A stretch of DNA of 64,000 nucleotides from Synechococcus sp. WH 5701 (GTDB taxonomy: Bacteria; Cyanobacteriota; Cyanobacteriia; PCC-6307; Cyanobiaceae), in NCBI RefSeq assembly GCF_000153045.1, contig NZ_CH724159.1, positions 187,357 to 251,356 of the forward strand, written 5' to 3'. Below, piece by piece: positions 18,848 through 27,843 of the stretch. Within the stretch, counting starts at the first letter, position 1; each line of letters starts with the position of its first letter. The notes below the pieces were generated by a model. It ran no database searches. It was not told the DNA's origin and saw only the letters and a list, made by a program, of their open reading frames with translations. The translations under genes and the position numbers were made by a program.

Positions 18848-20272
18848 TCAGCCCAACGCCACGCCGGTGAGGGAGAAAGCGCGCACTTTCTCAATACGCA
18901 CGTTCACAAGATCCCCCGGCTGAATGATGCCGCCTTCGAGCTCAGCGGGGCTGCGGGATGGGGCCAGGTCCGGGAAGAAGGTCAGCCGGTTGGTGCGGGT
19001 GCGTCCCATGCGCTGGCCGGGGTCTCTGGGGTTCGTGCCTTCCACCAGTACCTGCTCGATGCGCCCCAGGTAGCGCTCGCTGCGCTGGCGCGCCGTGCGC
19101 TCCACCAGGGCGTTGAGCTCCTGCAGCCGCTCCACCTTCACGGCCTCCGGCAGTTGATCGGGCCAGTCAGCGGCGGGAGTGTTGGGTCTGGGCGAGTAGG
19201 CGGCGGTGTTCACCTGGTCGAAGCCGATCGCCTCGATCAACGCCAGGGTGCGGCGGTACTGAGCGTCGCTTTCGCCTGGGAAGGCCACGATCACATCGGC
19301 GCTGATCGCCGCATCGGGCATGCGCTCCCGGATGCGCTCGAGGATGCGCCGGTAGCGATCCACGGTGTAGCCGCGCGCCATCGCTTTGAGCACGTCGTCA
19401 TCACCGCTCTGGAAGGGGATGTGGAAGTGCTCGCAGAGCTTGGGCAACTCGGCGCAGGCATCGATCAGGCGCTCGGTGAAGTAGCGGGGATGGCTGGTGG
19501 CGAAGCGGATCCGCTCGATTCCCGCCACGTCGTGGACGTGGTGAAGCAGGTCGGTGAGGGTGTGCTGGCGGCGGCCCTGGGGAGTGATGCCGGGCAGGTC
19601 GCGGCCGTAGGCATCGATGTTCTGCCCCAGCAAGGTGATCTCCTTGAATCCCCGCTCCGCCAACCCTTCCATCTCCAGGCGGATGGCCCCGGGGCTGCGG
19701 CTCTGTTCCTTGCCGCGCACCGAGGGCACCACACAGTAGGTGCAGCGCTCGTTGCAGCCGTAGATCACATTCACCCAGGCGCACACCTGGGAATCGCGAC
19801 GGGCTGTGGTGATGTCCTCGAGGATGTGATGCTCGCCAGTGGCCACCACCTGCTGGCCGCTGGCCACCTGCTCCAGCAGGGTGTCCAGCCGGTTGGCATG
19901 CTGGGGCCCCATCACCAGGTCGAGCTCGGGAACTCGCCTCAGCAGGGATTCCCCCTCCTGCTGGGCCACGCAGCCCGCCACCACCAGGGTGAGGTGGGGA
20001 TTGGTCCGTTTGCGCTGGGCCTGACGCCCCAGGTAGCTGTAGACCTTCTGCTCGGCGTTGTCGCGGATCGTGCAGGTGTTGTAGAGCACCAGATCGGCAC
20101 TGTGCTCATCGCTCCCGGGCTGATAGCCCATGCCTTCGAGGATTCCGGCCATGCGCTCGGAATCGGCCTTGTTCATCTGGCAGCCGAAGGTGGTGATCCA
20201 GTAGCTGCCGCGCTGCCCGGCCTGGGCTGGGGCCGCTGCTGTGGCACTCGCTGTTGTGGTGGTCGCGCTCAT
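18848..20272 (-). CDS. miaB: tRNA-2-methylthio-N6-dimethylallyladenosine synthase MiaB
   Basis: 474-aa radical SAM methylthiotransferase that modifies A37 of tRNAs. The N-terminal UPF0004 domain carries the three cluster cysteines ([34 protein letters not shown]), the core has [15 protein letters not shown], and a C-terminal TRAM domain ([11 protein letters not shown] and after) binds RNA. The frame is open well upstream. ATG 20272 is used because the longer forms are encoded through the 40-bp palindrome at 20270-20309, and conserved sequence begins only after about 20 more residues. Confidence 0.95.
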   Translation of the reverse strand: MSATTTTASATAAAPAQAGQRGSYWITTFGCQMNKADSERMAGILEGMGYQPGSDEHSADLVLYNTCTIRDNAEQKVYSYLGRQAQRKRTNPHLTLVVAGCVAQQEGESLLRRVPELDLVMGPQHANRLDTLLEQVASGQQVVATGEHHILEDITTARRDSQVCAWVNVIYGCNERCTYCVVPSVRGKEQSRSPGAIRLEMEGLAERGFKEITLLGQNIDAYGRDLPGITPQGRRQHTLTDLLHHVHDVAGIERIRFATSHPRYFTERLIDACAELPKLCEHFHIPFQSGDDDVLKAMARGYTVDRYRRILERIRERMPDAAISADVIVAFPGESDAQYRRTLALIEAIGFDQVNTAAYSPRPNTPAADWPDQLPEAVKVERLQELNALVERTARQRSERYLGRIEQVLVEGTNPRDPGQRMGRTRTNRLTFFPDLAPSRSPAELEGGIIQPGDLVNVRIEKVRAFSLTGVALG

Positions 20273-20309
20273 CCCACAAGTTTCGACCATGGCCGAAACT
20301 TGTGGGATG
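20270..20309. promoter_or_regulatory. Perfect 16-bp palindrome spanning divergent miaB/dgcA starts
   Basis: Left arm CATCCCACAAGTTTCG (20270-20285) and right arm CGAAACTTGTGGGATG (20294-20309) are perfect complements around an 8-nt centre (ACCATGGC). Each outer end supplies an ATG: 20272 on the minus strand for miaB and 20307 on the plus strand for the epimerase gene. The centre CCATGG supplies a second ATG on each strand. It looks like a shared operator or an mRNA hairpin covering both start regions. Confidence 0.7.
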
Positions 20310-21437
20310 CAGGCACGCCTTCGCTGGATCGCGCTCACCAAGGCGGTGCCCCTGGCGATCAGCCGGGGCACCACGGCGTCGGTGCGGCGGCTGGTGGTCG
20401 AGTTGGAGCACGAGGGGCTGGTGGGGCGTGGCGAAGCCGGCGGTTTCGAAACCGGTCACCGGGCCTACGCCACCGAAGCGGTCGCCGCGGAGCTGGAGGC
20501 CCTGCTGCCGCGCTTCGCCTCCGCCGAGGGGCTCGCCCTCGCCGCGGAACTGCCGGCCTTTCAAGCCCTTGATCCCTGGCTGTCCCCACTGTCGCCACCG
20601 GCCCGTTGCGCCATCGATCTGGCCCTGCACGACTGGTGGGGCCAGAAGCTGGGCCAGTCCCTCTGGCGTCTCTGGGGCCTGGATCGGGCCGCCTGCAGCC
20701 CCACCAGCGTCACCCTCGGCCTGGCTGGAGTGGGGCAGGTGCTGGCCCGGCTGGATCGCTGGCAGGACCGCCTGGGCTGCTGGCCCCAGCGGGTGAAGCT
20801 GAAGCTGGGCAGCCCTGATGGCCCAGGCCATGACCGGGCCCTGGTGCTGGCGGTGGTGCAGAGGCTGCAGGAACGGGCCGATGCTGCCGGCATGGTCAGT
20901 GAGCTGCAGGTGGATGCCAACGGCGGCTGGGATCTGGTTACAGCCCAGCAGCTGATCCCCTGGCTGGCGGAGCAGGGGGTGGTGCTGGTGGAGCAGCCGC
21001 TGCCCGCCCAGCTCGACCCCGAGGCCGATGCGGCCAGCTTCGCGGCCCTTGATCTGAGCTGCCCGATTCCCCTGGTGGCTGATGAGAGCTGCTGGAACCT
21101 GTCCGACCTGCTGCGCCTGGCCCCCCATGTGGATGGGGTGAACATCAAGCTGCTCAAGAGTGGCGGTCTCAGTGAGGCTCTGCTGATGGCCCAGACCGCT
21201 CGGAGCCTTGGACTCGATCTGATGCTGGGCTGCTACTCCGACAGCGCTCTGCTCAATGGCGCCGCCTCCCAGTTGCTGCCACTGGTGCGCTGGCCCGACC
21301 TCGACAGTCACCTGAACCTGATCGACGACCCCTTTGAAGGCCCTGAGCTTCAGGCCGACTGCCTGCTGCCCTCCAACCGTCCGGGCCTTGGGGTGATCGA
21401 GCTCTCTGGCCCCACCGCGGCGAGTGCCCCGTGCTGA
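20307..21437 (+). CDS. dgcA: Enolase-superfamily dipeptide epimerase / DgcA-like
   Basis: 376 aa. MR/MLE-type enolase-superfamily fold with the catalytic Lys pair in RVKLKLGS, metal ligands Asp in LQVDANGGW, Glu in VLVEQPLP and Asp in LVADESC, and the second Lys in [10 protein letters not shown]. This is the L-Ala-D/L-Glu epimerase layout. Its overlap (7 nt) with a DUF1611 gene matches the dgcA-dgcN pair, in which DgcA epimerises N-acetyl-D-glutamate to the L form. Peptidoglycan dipeptide recycling is the alternative. Start 20307 lies at the edge of the palindrome; ATG 20289 is also possible. Confidence 0.85.
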   Translation: MQARLRWIALTKAVPLAISRGTTASVRRLVVELEHEGLVGRGEAGGFETGHRAYATEAVAAELEALLPRFASAEGLALAAELPAFQALDPWLSPLSPPARCAIDLALHDWWGQKLGQSLWRLWGLDRAACSPTSVTLGLAGVGQVLARLDRWQDRLGCWPQRVKLKLGSPDGPGHDRALVLAVVQRLQERADAAGMVSELQVDANGGWDLVTAQQLIPWLAEQGVVLVEQPLPAQLDPEADAASFAALDLSCPIPLVADESCWNLSDLLRLAPHVDGVNIKLLKSGGLSEALLMAQTARSLGLDLMLGCYSDSALLNGAASQLLPLVRWPDLDSHLNLIDDPFEGPELQADCLLPSNRPGLGVIELSGPTAASAPC

Positions 21438-22546
21438 GCGCCGATGCGCCGGTGGTGCTGCTGCTCCACGGCGGCCTCGACAACCTTTCCGGCAAGACGG
21501 GCCTGGCGATGTTGCGCTACCGGCAGGGTCCGGTGGTGGCCGTGGTGGATCCGGCCCATGCCGGCGCTGAACTGGAGCCCATCACCGGGATCCCCCGGCG
21601 GGTGCCGATCGTGGCCGACCTCAACGCTGCCCTGGCTTACAGGCCAGCGGTGGCGGTGGTGGGGCTGGCTCCATCCGGAGGGCAGCTGCCGCCGGAGCTG
21701 AAGGCCGATCTGGCGGCGGCCCTGCGAGCCGGGCTGCACCTGGCCAGCGGTCTGCACACCCCCCTGGCGTCCGATCCGGAGCTGGCAGCCCTGCGGGGGC
21801 CTGGGCAGTGGATCTGGGATCTGCGCCAGGAGCCTCCTGGTCTGGAGGTGGCCGCGGCCCGGGCGGCAGCGCTGCCTGGCGAGCGGGTTCTCGCGGTGGG
21901 AACCGACATGGCCGTGGGCAAGATGAGTGCCTGCCTGGAGTTCACTTCGGCCGCCAGGCGGGCCGGGCTGGATGCCCGTTTCGTCGGCACCGGCCAGGCT
22001 GGCATCCTGATCAGCGGCAAGGGTGTTCCCCTGGATGCGGTCCGCGTCGATTACGCCGCCGGTGCGGTGGAGCGTGCCCTGTTGGAGGTGGCTTCAGAGA
22101 CGGCCTGCACGGAGGAGAGCCTGCTGTTCGTGGAGGGCCAGGGTTCCCTCTGCCACCCCGGCTCCTCAGCCACCCTGCCCCTGATTCGCGGCAGCCAGCC
22201 CACGGCACTGGTGCTGGTCCACCGGGCCGGCCAGAGCCATGTGAACAAGCATCCCCAGGTGGGCATCCCGCCCCTGGCGGAGCTGATCAGTGTGCTGGAG
22301 GGGCTGGCGGCCCTGGGAAGGCCCCATGGCACGCCGTCCCCACGGGTGCAGGCCGTGGCCCTGAACACCGCAGGGTTGTCAGAGGACAGCGCTGCCATGG
22401 CCTGTGCCGCCATCAGTGACGCGCTGGGACTTCCCTGCGCGGATCCCGTGAGGAATGAACCAGCAGCCGATCGACTGCTGGCCTCAATCAGGGCGAGCGA
22501 GGGGATTCGAACCCCCGGATGGCGGCACCACAAGCCGCTGCCTTAA
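21431..22546 (+). CDS. dgcN: DUF1611 family protein, D-glutamate N-acetyltransferase DgcN-like
   Basis: 371 aa, GTG start overlapping the epimerase. N-terminal Rossmann-like domain (VVAVVDPAHAGAELEPITGIPRR with the bias of the DUF1611 N-domain), then a P-loop-like domain (AVGTDMAVGKMSACLEF, RFVGTGQAGILISGKGVPLDAV, LLFVEGQGSLCHPGSSATLP). In characterised pairs DgcN acetylates D-glutamate and DgcA epimerises the product; assignment here is by family and context. The last 18 or so codons run antisense through the tRNA-His gene, so the C-terminus (IRTPGWRHHKPLP) is tRNA-derived sequence. Confidence 0.85.
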   Translation: MLSADAPVVLLLHGGLDNLSGKTGLAMLRYRQGPVVAVVDPAHAGAELEPITGIPRRVPIVADLNAALAYRPAVAVVGLAPSGGQLPPELKADLAAALRAGLHLASGLHTPLASDPELAALRGPGQWIWDLRQEPPGLEVAAARAAALPGERVLAVGTDMAVGKMSACLEFTSAARRAGLDARFVGTGQAGILISGKGVPLDAVRVDYAAGAVERALLEVASETACTEESLLFVEGQGSLCHPGSSATLPLIRGSQPTALVLVHRAGQSHVNKHPQVGIPPLAELISVLEGLAALGRPHGTPSPRVQAVALNTAGLSEDSAAMACAAISDALGLPCADPVRNEPAADRLLASIRASEGIRTPGWRHHKPLP

Positions 22547-22565
22547 CCACTTGGCGACGCCCGCC
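22492..22565 (-). tRNA. tRNA-His (GUG)
   Basis: Minus-strand cloverleaf: acceptor GCGGGCG pairs with CGCTCGC, the anticodon loop contains GUG in CTTGTGGT, and the T arm is GGGGGTTCGAATCCCC. The extra G at position -1 (22565) opposite C73 (22492) is the His identity element. It overlaps the 3' end of dgcN on the opposite strand by about 55 nt. Confidence 0.93.
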
Positions 22566-22606
22566 GTGGTCTTTGCCAATGTATCAAGCAGCCTTGCACC
22601 CTCCCC

Positions 22607-23056
22607 TTGCGGCCAGCCTCTTCACTTCGCCTCGCCCGCTGGTGCTCTGCTCTGGCCGTGGGTGGAGGGGTCACCGGGGTTGCCCTGGCCTTCACCAACC
22701 CTGGACCCGAGGAGTTCGAGAGCTTCGCCGGTGATCAGCTGGCTGAACTGGCGGTGGAGGAGGTCTGCGCTCATCGCCTGCCGATGCCCCTGAAACTGGC
22801 GATCCAGAACTGCCCTGATCTGGTCCGCAGCCAGCACAAGGTTCTCGGTGACCTGGCCCGTCGCAACACCCGGCGGCAGAACTTCGGACTGTTCAGCCTC
22901 TACCGCACCGAGATTGGAGGCCCTTCGGTGCTGCCGTTTCTTGAGCTCCCCCTCTACCGGGTGCTCACGGTGGCGGCTGCGGGGCACTTCAGGATCCTGA
23001 GAACCTCCAGCGACAACGACCCTGACAGCGCCACCGCCGATCGTGCGCCGTGGTGA
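22607..23056 (+). CDS. DUF4359-like exported protein
   Basis: 149 aa with an N-terminal hydrophobic segment (WCSALAVGGGVTGVALAF) and then the cyanobacterial DUF4359 pattern: NPGPEEFESFAGDQLAELAVEE, a Cys pair (EEVC...NCPDL), and RRNTRRQNFGLFSLYRTEIG. The protein is probably periplasmic or lumenal, function unknown. The TTG start at 22607 is uncertain, since the signal-like helix leaves little room for alternatives. The stop overlaps the next gene. Confidence 0.7.
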   Translation: MRPASSLRLARWCSALAVGGGVTGVALAFTNPGPEEFESFAGDQLAELAVEEVCAHRLPMPLKLAIQNCPDLVRSQHKVLGDLARRNTRRQNFGLFSLYRTEIGGPSVLPFLELPLYRVLTVAAAGHFRILRTSSDNDPDSATADRAPW

Positions 23057-24372
23057 GCGCGGCTGAGTCGCTGCCGCCGCTGCTGCTGCCGCGCGCCCTG
23101 ATCGACCCCCGCTGCCGCGACCTGCCCCCGGCGGATGCGGGCGGCCTGGTGGCCGTGCGTCTGAGCCATCAGGATGGGCGGATCACGGCGATCGAGACTC
23201 ACCCCCAAGGCGATGGGGAGCTGCTGCCGTTGGCGCTCACCCCTCTGGTGGAGACCCATGCCCACCTCGACAAGGCCTTCAGCTGGGAGCGCCACCCGAA
23301 CCCGGCGGGCACCATGCAGGGGGCCCTGGCGGCCAACCAGGCGGAGCACCAGGAACGCAGCCTCGAGCAGGTGCTGGAGCGGGGTGAGCGCGCCCTGGAG
23401 CGGGCCTGGCGCTATGGCCTGAGGGCCGTGCGCAGCCACATTGACAGCCTCGGCCCAGGCGCCGAGCCGGGATGGGAGGGACTGCTGCTGCTGCAACGCC
23501 GCTGGGCGCCGCGGCTGGCGCTGCAGCTGGTGGCTCTGGTGCCGGTGCGGCACTGGGGCACGGCGGCGGGAGGGGCCCTGGCCCGCCGGCTCGTCAGCAG
23601 CGGTCCGCGCGGATCGGTACTGCTGGGGGGGGTGCTGGGTGCCCCCCTGGCCCCCAGCCGTGCCGATGGTGAGGGGCTGCTGGCCCTGTTGCAGCTGGCC
23701 GACAGCCTCGGAGCTTCGGTGGATCTGCACGTCGATGAGAGTGGCGAGGGGGGCGGTGCGGGGGTGGCCCTGGTGGCCAGGCTGGTGCGGCGGCACCGCA
23801 TCGGCGTGCCGGTCACCTGCAGCCACAGCTGCTCGATGTCGCAGTTGAGGGCTCCCCGCTTGAGCCGGCTCGCCGACGCCATGGCGGAGGCCTCCCTGAC
23901 GGTGGTGGCCCTGCCCCCCACCAACCTCTGGCTGTTGGGACACCGCGCTGGAGACACCCCAGCCACCCGGCCCATGGCCCCGATCCGCCAGCTGCAGCGC
24001 GCTGGTGTCACGGTGGCTGTGGGGGGCGACAACGTTCAGGATCCCTGGTATCCGGGCGGGGATTTCGATCCACTGGAACTGCTGCGCTTCTGCCTGCCGG
24101 CGGCCCACCTGGCCCCCTGGCAACGGCAGGGGCTGGCCCCCTTCACCACCGCCGCCTCCCGGCTGATGGGTCTGGAGTGGGATGGGGTGCTGCGCACCGG
24201 GGCGCCTGCCGATCTGGTGGTGCTCGCCGCCGGCAGCTGGAGTGAGCTGCTGGCCCGCTCTCCCCAGCGGAGGGTGCTGCGCGCTGGCCAGTGGCTGCCC
24301 GCGCCGGCGGGCCCGGAGCTGGCGGCACGGCTGGAGGCGATGGCCGCGGCTATGCCCAGCGGGGCTGAGTAG
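23050..24372 (+). CDS. Amidohydrolase, cytosine-deaminase-like
   Basis: 440 aa, GTG start (23050 or 23053) overlapping the preceding stop. TIM-barrel amidohydrolase: the HxH metal site in PLVETHAHLDKAFSW, a VRSHIDS strand, DLHVDESGEG, TCSHSCSM and the catalytic Asp in VGGDNVQDPWYPGGDFDP. Spacing and the HLDKAF motif match CodA-type deaminases (cytosine, N-isopropylammelide). The actual substrate cannot be told. It is followed closely by an FAD-linked oxidase. Confidence 0.82.
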   Translation: MVSAAESLPPLLLPRALIDPRCRDLPPADAGGLVAVRLSHQDGRITAIETHPQGDGELLPLALTPLVETHAHLDKAFSWERHPNPAGTMQGALAANQAEHQERSLEQVLERGERALERAWRYGLRAVRSHIDSLGPGAEPGWEGLLLLQRRWAPRLALQLVALVPVRHWGTAAGGALARRLVSSGPRGSVLLGGVLGAPLAPSRADGEGLLALLQLADSLGASVDLHVDESGEGGGAGVALVARLVRRHRIGVPVTCSHSCSMSQLRAPRLSRLADAMAEASLTVVALPPTNLWLLGHRAGDTPATRPMAPIRQLQRAGVTVAVGGDNVQDPWYPGGDFDPLELLRFCLPAAHLAPWQRQGLAPFTTAASRLMGLEWDGVLRTGAPADLVVLAAGSWSELLARSPQRRVLRAGQWLPAPAGPELAARLEAMAAAMPSGAE

Positions 24373-24421
24373 ACCGGAAGGAGGCGCGAGCCTCCGCCTG
24401 CCGTTCGCTGCAACCGCTGCT

Positions 24422-25903
24422 TTGCCCCTCGATCCAGCCACCCGGCCCCCTGCCCTGGCCGTCGCCACCCAGCTGCCGAACGATCTGCCAGCGCCCGCCA
24501 CGGACGCCCAGCTTGAGGCTCTGGTGGCCGAGCTGAGTTCAATGGCCGCTGTTAGGACCGCCTCCGCCGCCACGGCTGGTGAAGCCGGCGCAGGGATGGC
24601 CCTGATCCGCACCGGACCTGAGCTGGAGCGCCTCTCCAGGGATTTCTTCAGCTACTCCCCGGTGCTGACCCCCCTGCTGCAGGACAGGCTGGCCCAACTG
24701 GTGGTCAAGGCCAGCCGCACCGAGCAGGTGCGGCTGGTGGCGGGAGCCTGCGCCCGTCATGGGGTGCCGCTCACGCTGCGGGGAAGCGGCACCGGAAACT
24801 ATGGCCAGTGTGTCCCTCTGGCGGGGGGGGTGGTACTCGACCTCAGCGGCCTCAACCAGGTGCGGCAGCTGGATCCCCTCACCGGGGTGCTGACCGCCGA
24901 GGCGGGCTGCCTGCTGGCCGACCTGGAGCAGCAACTCGCCCCCCATGGGCGGGAGTTGCGCCTCACCCCGAGCACTCGCCGCAGCGCCAGCCTGGGGGGA
25001 TTCATCGCCGGAGGCTCAGGCGGTATCGGCTCGGTGCGCTGGGGCTTCCTGCGCGACCCCGGCCATCTGCTGGGGCTGGAAGTGGTCACGGTGGAGCCTG
25101 AGCCCCGGTTGCTGCAGCTCGATGCCAGCGCCAGCGCCCCCCTCAACCACGCCTACGGCAGCAACGGCATCCTCACCGCCGTGACCATGGCCACGGCCGC
25201 AGCGGTGCCCTGGCAGCAGGTGGTGATCGATTTCAGCAGCTGGACTGCAGCGGTCGCGGCGATCCGTACCCTGCCCGCCACCGCCCTGCTGCTCAATGGC
25301 CTCTGCCTGCTGGAGGACGCGGTGGCCCGGCGTCTGCCCTGTCCGGGGGGGCACGGCCCGGCCATCTGTCCACCGGCCGATGGGCATCGCCTGCTGCTGC
25401 TGGCGGCACCCGACGCCCTGCCGGCCCTGGAGCCGCTGCTGGCGGCCATGGGTGGGCGGCTGGTCTGGCAGGCGCCGGAGCAGGGCAGCCGCGGCGTGCC
25501 CCTGCGGGAACTCTGCTGGAACCACACCACCCTGCACATGCGGGCCCATGACCCCGGTTGGACCTATCTGCAGATGCTCCTGCCTCAACCGGAGACCCCG
25601 GCGCTCGAAGCCCTCAAGCAACGCTGGGGGGATGATCTGCTCTGGCACCTTGAGGCCGTGCGCCAGCAGGGCTGCCAGCGGCTGGCGGGCCTCCCCCTGG
25701 TGCGCTGGCGCGGCAGGGAGGCTCTGCTGGAGCTGATGGAGCAGGCCCGGCAGCTGGGGGCCTTCCTGTTCAACCCCCACGTGCTCACGGTGGAAGATGG
25801 GGGCCTGGGAGTGATCGACGCCGACCAGGTGGCGGCCAAACAGGCCTACGACCCTGCGGGTCTGCTCAACCCCGGCAAGTTGCGGGGCTGGGGTGAACGC
25901 TGA
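24422..25903 (+). CDS. FAD-binding oxidoreductase (GlcD/PCMH type)
   Basis: About 493 aa from a TTG at 24422. It carries the PCMH FAD-binding domain: TLRGSGTGNYGQCVPLAGGV, LNQVRQLDPLTGVLTAEAG, the STRRSASLGGFIAGGSGGIG loop, and a C-terminal PDPAGLLNPGKL-like ending (YDPAGLLNPGKLRGW). These are glycolate oxidase subunit GlcD / D-lactate dehydrogenase-like features, but the 2-hydroxy acid substrate is not identifiable. The first 60 residues are poorly conserved, so the start could be as late as ATG 24542. Same direction as the amidohydrolase. Confidence 0.82.
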   Translation: MPLDPATRPPALAVATQLPNDLPAPATDAQLEALVAELSSMAAVRTASAATAGEAGAGMALIRTGPELERLSRDFFSYSPVLTPLLQDRLAQLVVKASRTEQVRLVAGACARHGVPLTLRGSGTGNYGQCVPLAGGVVLDLSGLNQVRQLDPLTGVLTAEAGCLLADLEQQLAPHGRELRLTPSTRRSASLGGFIAGGSGGIGSVRWGFLRDPGHLLGLEVVTVEPEPRLLQLDASASAPLNHAYGSNGILTAVTMATAAAVPWQQVVIDFSSWTAAVAAIRTLPATALLLNGLCLLEDAVARRLPCPGGHGPAICPPADGHRLLLLAAPDALPALEPLLAAMGGRLVWQAPEQGSRGVPLRELCWNHTTLHMRAHDPGWTYLQMLLPQPETPALEALKQRWGDDLLWHLEAVRQQGCQRLAGLPLVRWRGREALLELMEQARQLGAFLFNPHVLTVEDGGLGVIDADQVAAKQAYDPAGLLNPGKLRGWGER

Positions 25904-25908
25904 ATGGC

Positions 25909-26520
25909 CTAAGGGCAGTCGAGGCTGAGGCGGGTGCTCACGCCCGTGGTGGGATTGGTGCCCTGGGCCCGGCGGCAAAGGGCGCGCTGATCGGAGCGAT
26001 CCAGCAGGGCGTCGCTGAAGTCGGCGTCATCGATCACGGCGCCGCTGAAGCTGCTGCCGGCGGCGATCACACCCCGAAGCAGGGCTCCGCTCAGGTCGGT
26101 GCCGCTGAAGTCGGCCCGGTCCATCAGGGCATCGGAGAGGTCGGCTCCGCTGAAATCGGAGCGCAGGAAAGCGGCCTGGGTGAGGATCGATCCGTGCAGA
26201 TCCGCGCCACTGAAATCGGCATCCCGGGCCATCACCCCGGCGAAGGAGGTGTTGGCCAGCTGCTGACCGCTGAAGTCCTTGCCGTCCTGGTTGGTGAGGG
26301 TGTAATCGACCCTGTCCTGAAACAGGGCGCGATCCTGCAAGCCCACCCCTGCACTGGTGTCGAGGGCGAGGGCGGGAGGGCTCCAGGGGGAGCCCAGCAG
26401 CGAGGCCGCCAGCAGGGCCAGTAGTGCGACGGTCAGGGCTCCGGGCCAGCCGCGACGGTGTTGCTGGGGGGCCTGGTCGTGGCCTTCCTGGGGCTGGATC
26501 GGGTGCGTGGCAGGGGTCAT
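25909..26520 (-). CDS. Lumenal-type pentapeptide-repeat protein
   Basis: 203 aa. An N-terminal hydrophobic export signal (ALTVALLALLAASLLGS) ending near ALALDTSAG is followed by about 18 pentapeptide units of the A(D/N)LXX type (FSGADLHGSI, FLRSDFSGADLSDALMDRAD, FSGTDLSGAL) that fold as a right-handed beta-helix, and a C-terminal capping region with two Cys (CRRAQGTNPTTGVST...DCP). The layout resembles thylakoid-lumen pentapeptide proteins of cyanobacteria and chloroplasts. It lies 38 nt downstream of folC in the same direction. Confidence 0.85.
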   Translation of the reverse strand: MTPATHPIQPQEGHDQAPQQHRRGWPGALTVALLALLAASLLGSPWSPPALALDTSAGVGLQDRALFQDRVDYTLTNQDGKDFSGQQLANTSFAGVMARDADFSGADLHGSILTQAAFLRSDFSGADLSDALMDRADFSGTDLSGALLRGVIAAGSSFSGAVIDDADFSDALLDRSDQRALCRRAQGTNPTTGVSTRLSLDCP

Positions 26521-26558
26521 GGCGCTGCGGCGGGATGCTGCCTCCACTCTCCCCCGGA

Positions 26559-27812
26559 TCACCCCGATTGCTGGAGGGCGCCTGAACCGATCAGGGCACC
26601 GATCAGGTAGAGCGATCCCGCCACGACCACCACCCCTCCGTCGGCACTGGCCGTAGCGGCGCTGAGGGCCTCCGCCAGCGAGGGGCTCGCCCAAAGGCGT
26701 CCGGCCAGCGCGGGCGCCTCCGCCAGCAGCGCCTCCAGGCTCCAGCAGGGATGCTCAGGCACCGGCACCAGCCAGGCCCGATCGGATGGGGCCAGCAGGG
26801 CCCGGACCATGGCTGGCGCGGGCTTGTTGGCCAGCACCCCCAGCACCCAGCAGCGTTCGCGCTCGTTGGCCTCGCCCTGATCAAGTTCCTGGCGCAGGGC
26901 TTCGGCTGCAGGCAGGTTGTGGGCCCCATCCAGCAGCAGGGGTTGACCCCGCCAGAGCACCGGTTGCAGCCGCGCCGGCCAGCGGGCTGCCTTGAACCCC
27001 TCAACGATGGCCTGATCGGGGATCGTCCAGCCCCGTTGGCGCAGGGCTTGCACCAGGCCGAGGGCCACGGCTGCGTTGTGGCGCTGCACCAGTCCGGGCA
27101 GGCCGCTGCGCCAGCGCAGATGCCCGGCCACCAGATCCCCCTCGGCTGTGGCGAGCGGGTCGACCCAGCGCAAGCTGCTCCCGCTCTCGACGGCGCGCCG
27201 GCGCAGCACGGAAGCGGCCTCGGGGTGCTGAGGGCCGCTCACCGCCAGGCTGCCGCGGCTGAAGATCCCCGCTTTTTCAGCGGCGATGGCCGCGATGCTG
27301 GAGCCGAGCACTTCGGCATGGTCCATGCCGATGGCGGCGAAGCCCAGCACCTGGCGCTCGGGATGGACGGTGGTGGCATCCAGCCGTCCCCCCAGGCCCA
27401 CCTCCAGCACCACCAGATCGAGGCCTGCCTCGGCGAAGGCCTGAAAGGCCGCCAGGGTCACCAGCTCGAAGGGGGTGAGATCGTGGCGCCGGGCCAGGGG
27501 CTGCAGATCGCTCAGCAGCCGGCGCAGCTCCGGGGCGGTGATCGGTTGGTCCCCCAGCTGGATCCGCTCGCACCAGCTCACCAGGTGGGGAGAGGTGTAG
27601 AGCCCGGCCTGCAGGCCACTGGCCAGCAGGGCTGCGTGCACCAGGGTGCAGATCGATCCCTTGCCGTTGGTGCCCGCCACCTGCACCGCTGCGAAGCGGC
27701 GCTCGGGATGGCCCAGCTCCGCCAGGGCCCTGCGCATCCGCTCCAGTCCCAGGTCAACACCGCGGCGGCTGAACGGCTCGATCAGATCGGCGAACGAATC
27801 GATGGCTGGCAC
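26559..27812 (-). CDS. folC: Folylpolyglutamate / dihydrofolate synthase
   Basis: 417-aa Mur-ligase-fold enzyme adding glutamate to (dihydro)folate. It has the P-loop VAGTNGKGSICTLVHAALL, the YTSPHLVSWCERI omega loop, LEVGLGGRLDATT, the GMDHAEVLGSSIAAIAAEKA block and LLDGAHN in the C-terminal domain. Short divergent spacing to nothing: its upstream neighbour argD is 31 nt away in the same direction, suggesting a run argD-folC-pentapeptide gene. Confidence 0.95.
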   Translation of the reverse strand: MPAIDSFADLIEPFSRRGVDLGLERMRRALAELGHPERRFAAVQVAGTNGKGSICTLVHAALLASGLQAGLYTSPHLVSWCERIQLGDQPITAPELRRLLSDLQPLARRHDLTPFELVTLAAFQAFAEAGLDLVVLEVGLGGRLDATTVHPERQVLGFAAIGMDHAEVLGSSIAAIAAEKAGIFSRGSLAVSGPQHPEAASVLRRRAVESGSSLRWVDPLATAEGDLVAGHLRWRSGLPGLVQRHNAAVALGLVQALRQRGWTIPDQAIVEGFKAARWPARLQPVLWRGQPLLLDGAHNLPAAEALRQELDQGEANERERCWVLGVLANKPAPAMVRALLAPSDRAWLVPVPEHPCWSLEALLAEAPALAGRLWASPSLAEALSAATASADGGVVVVAGSLYLIGALIGSGALQQSG

Positions 27813-27843
27813 CGGATTGAAGGCAGTCAGTGGCCGCCTCGAT

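Noticed and set aside
24182-24421. Upstream part of the frame leading into the FAD oxidase
   Set aside because: It lies inside the amidohydrolase gene in another frame, with no conserved residues.
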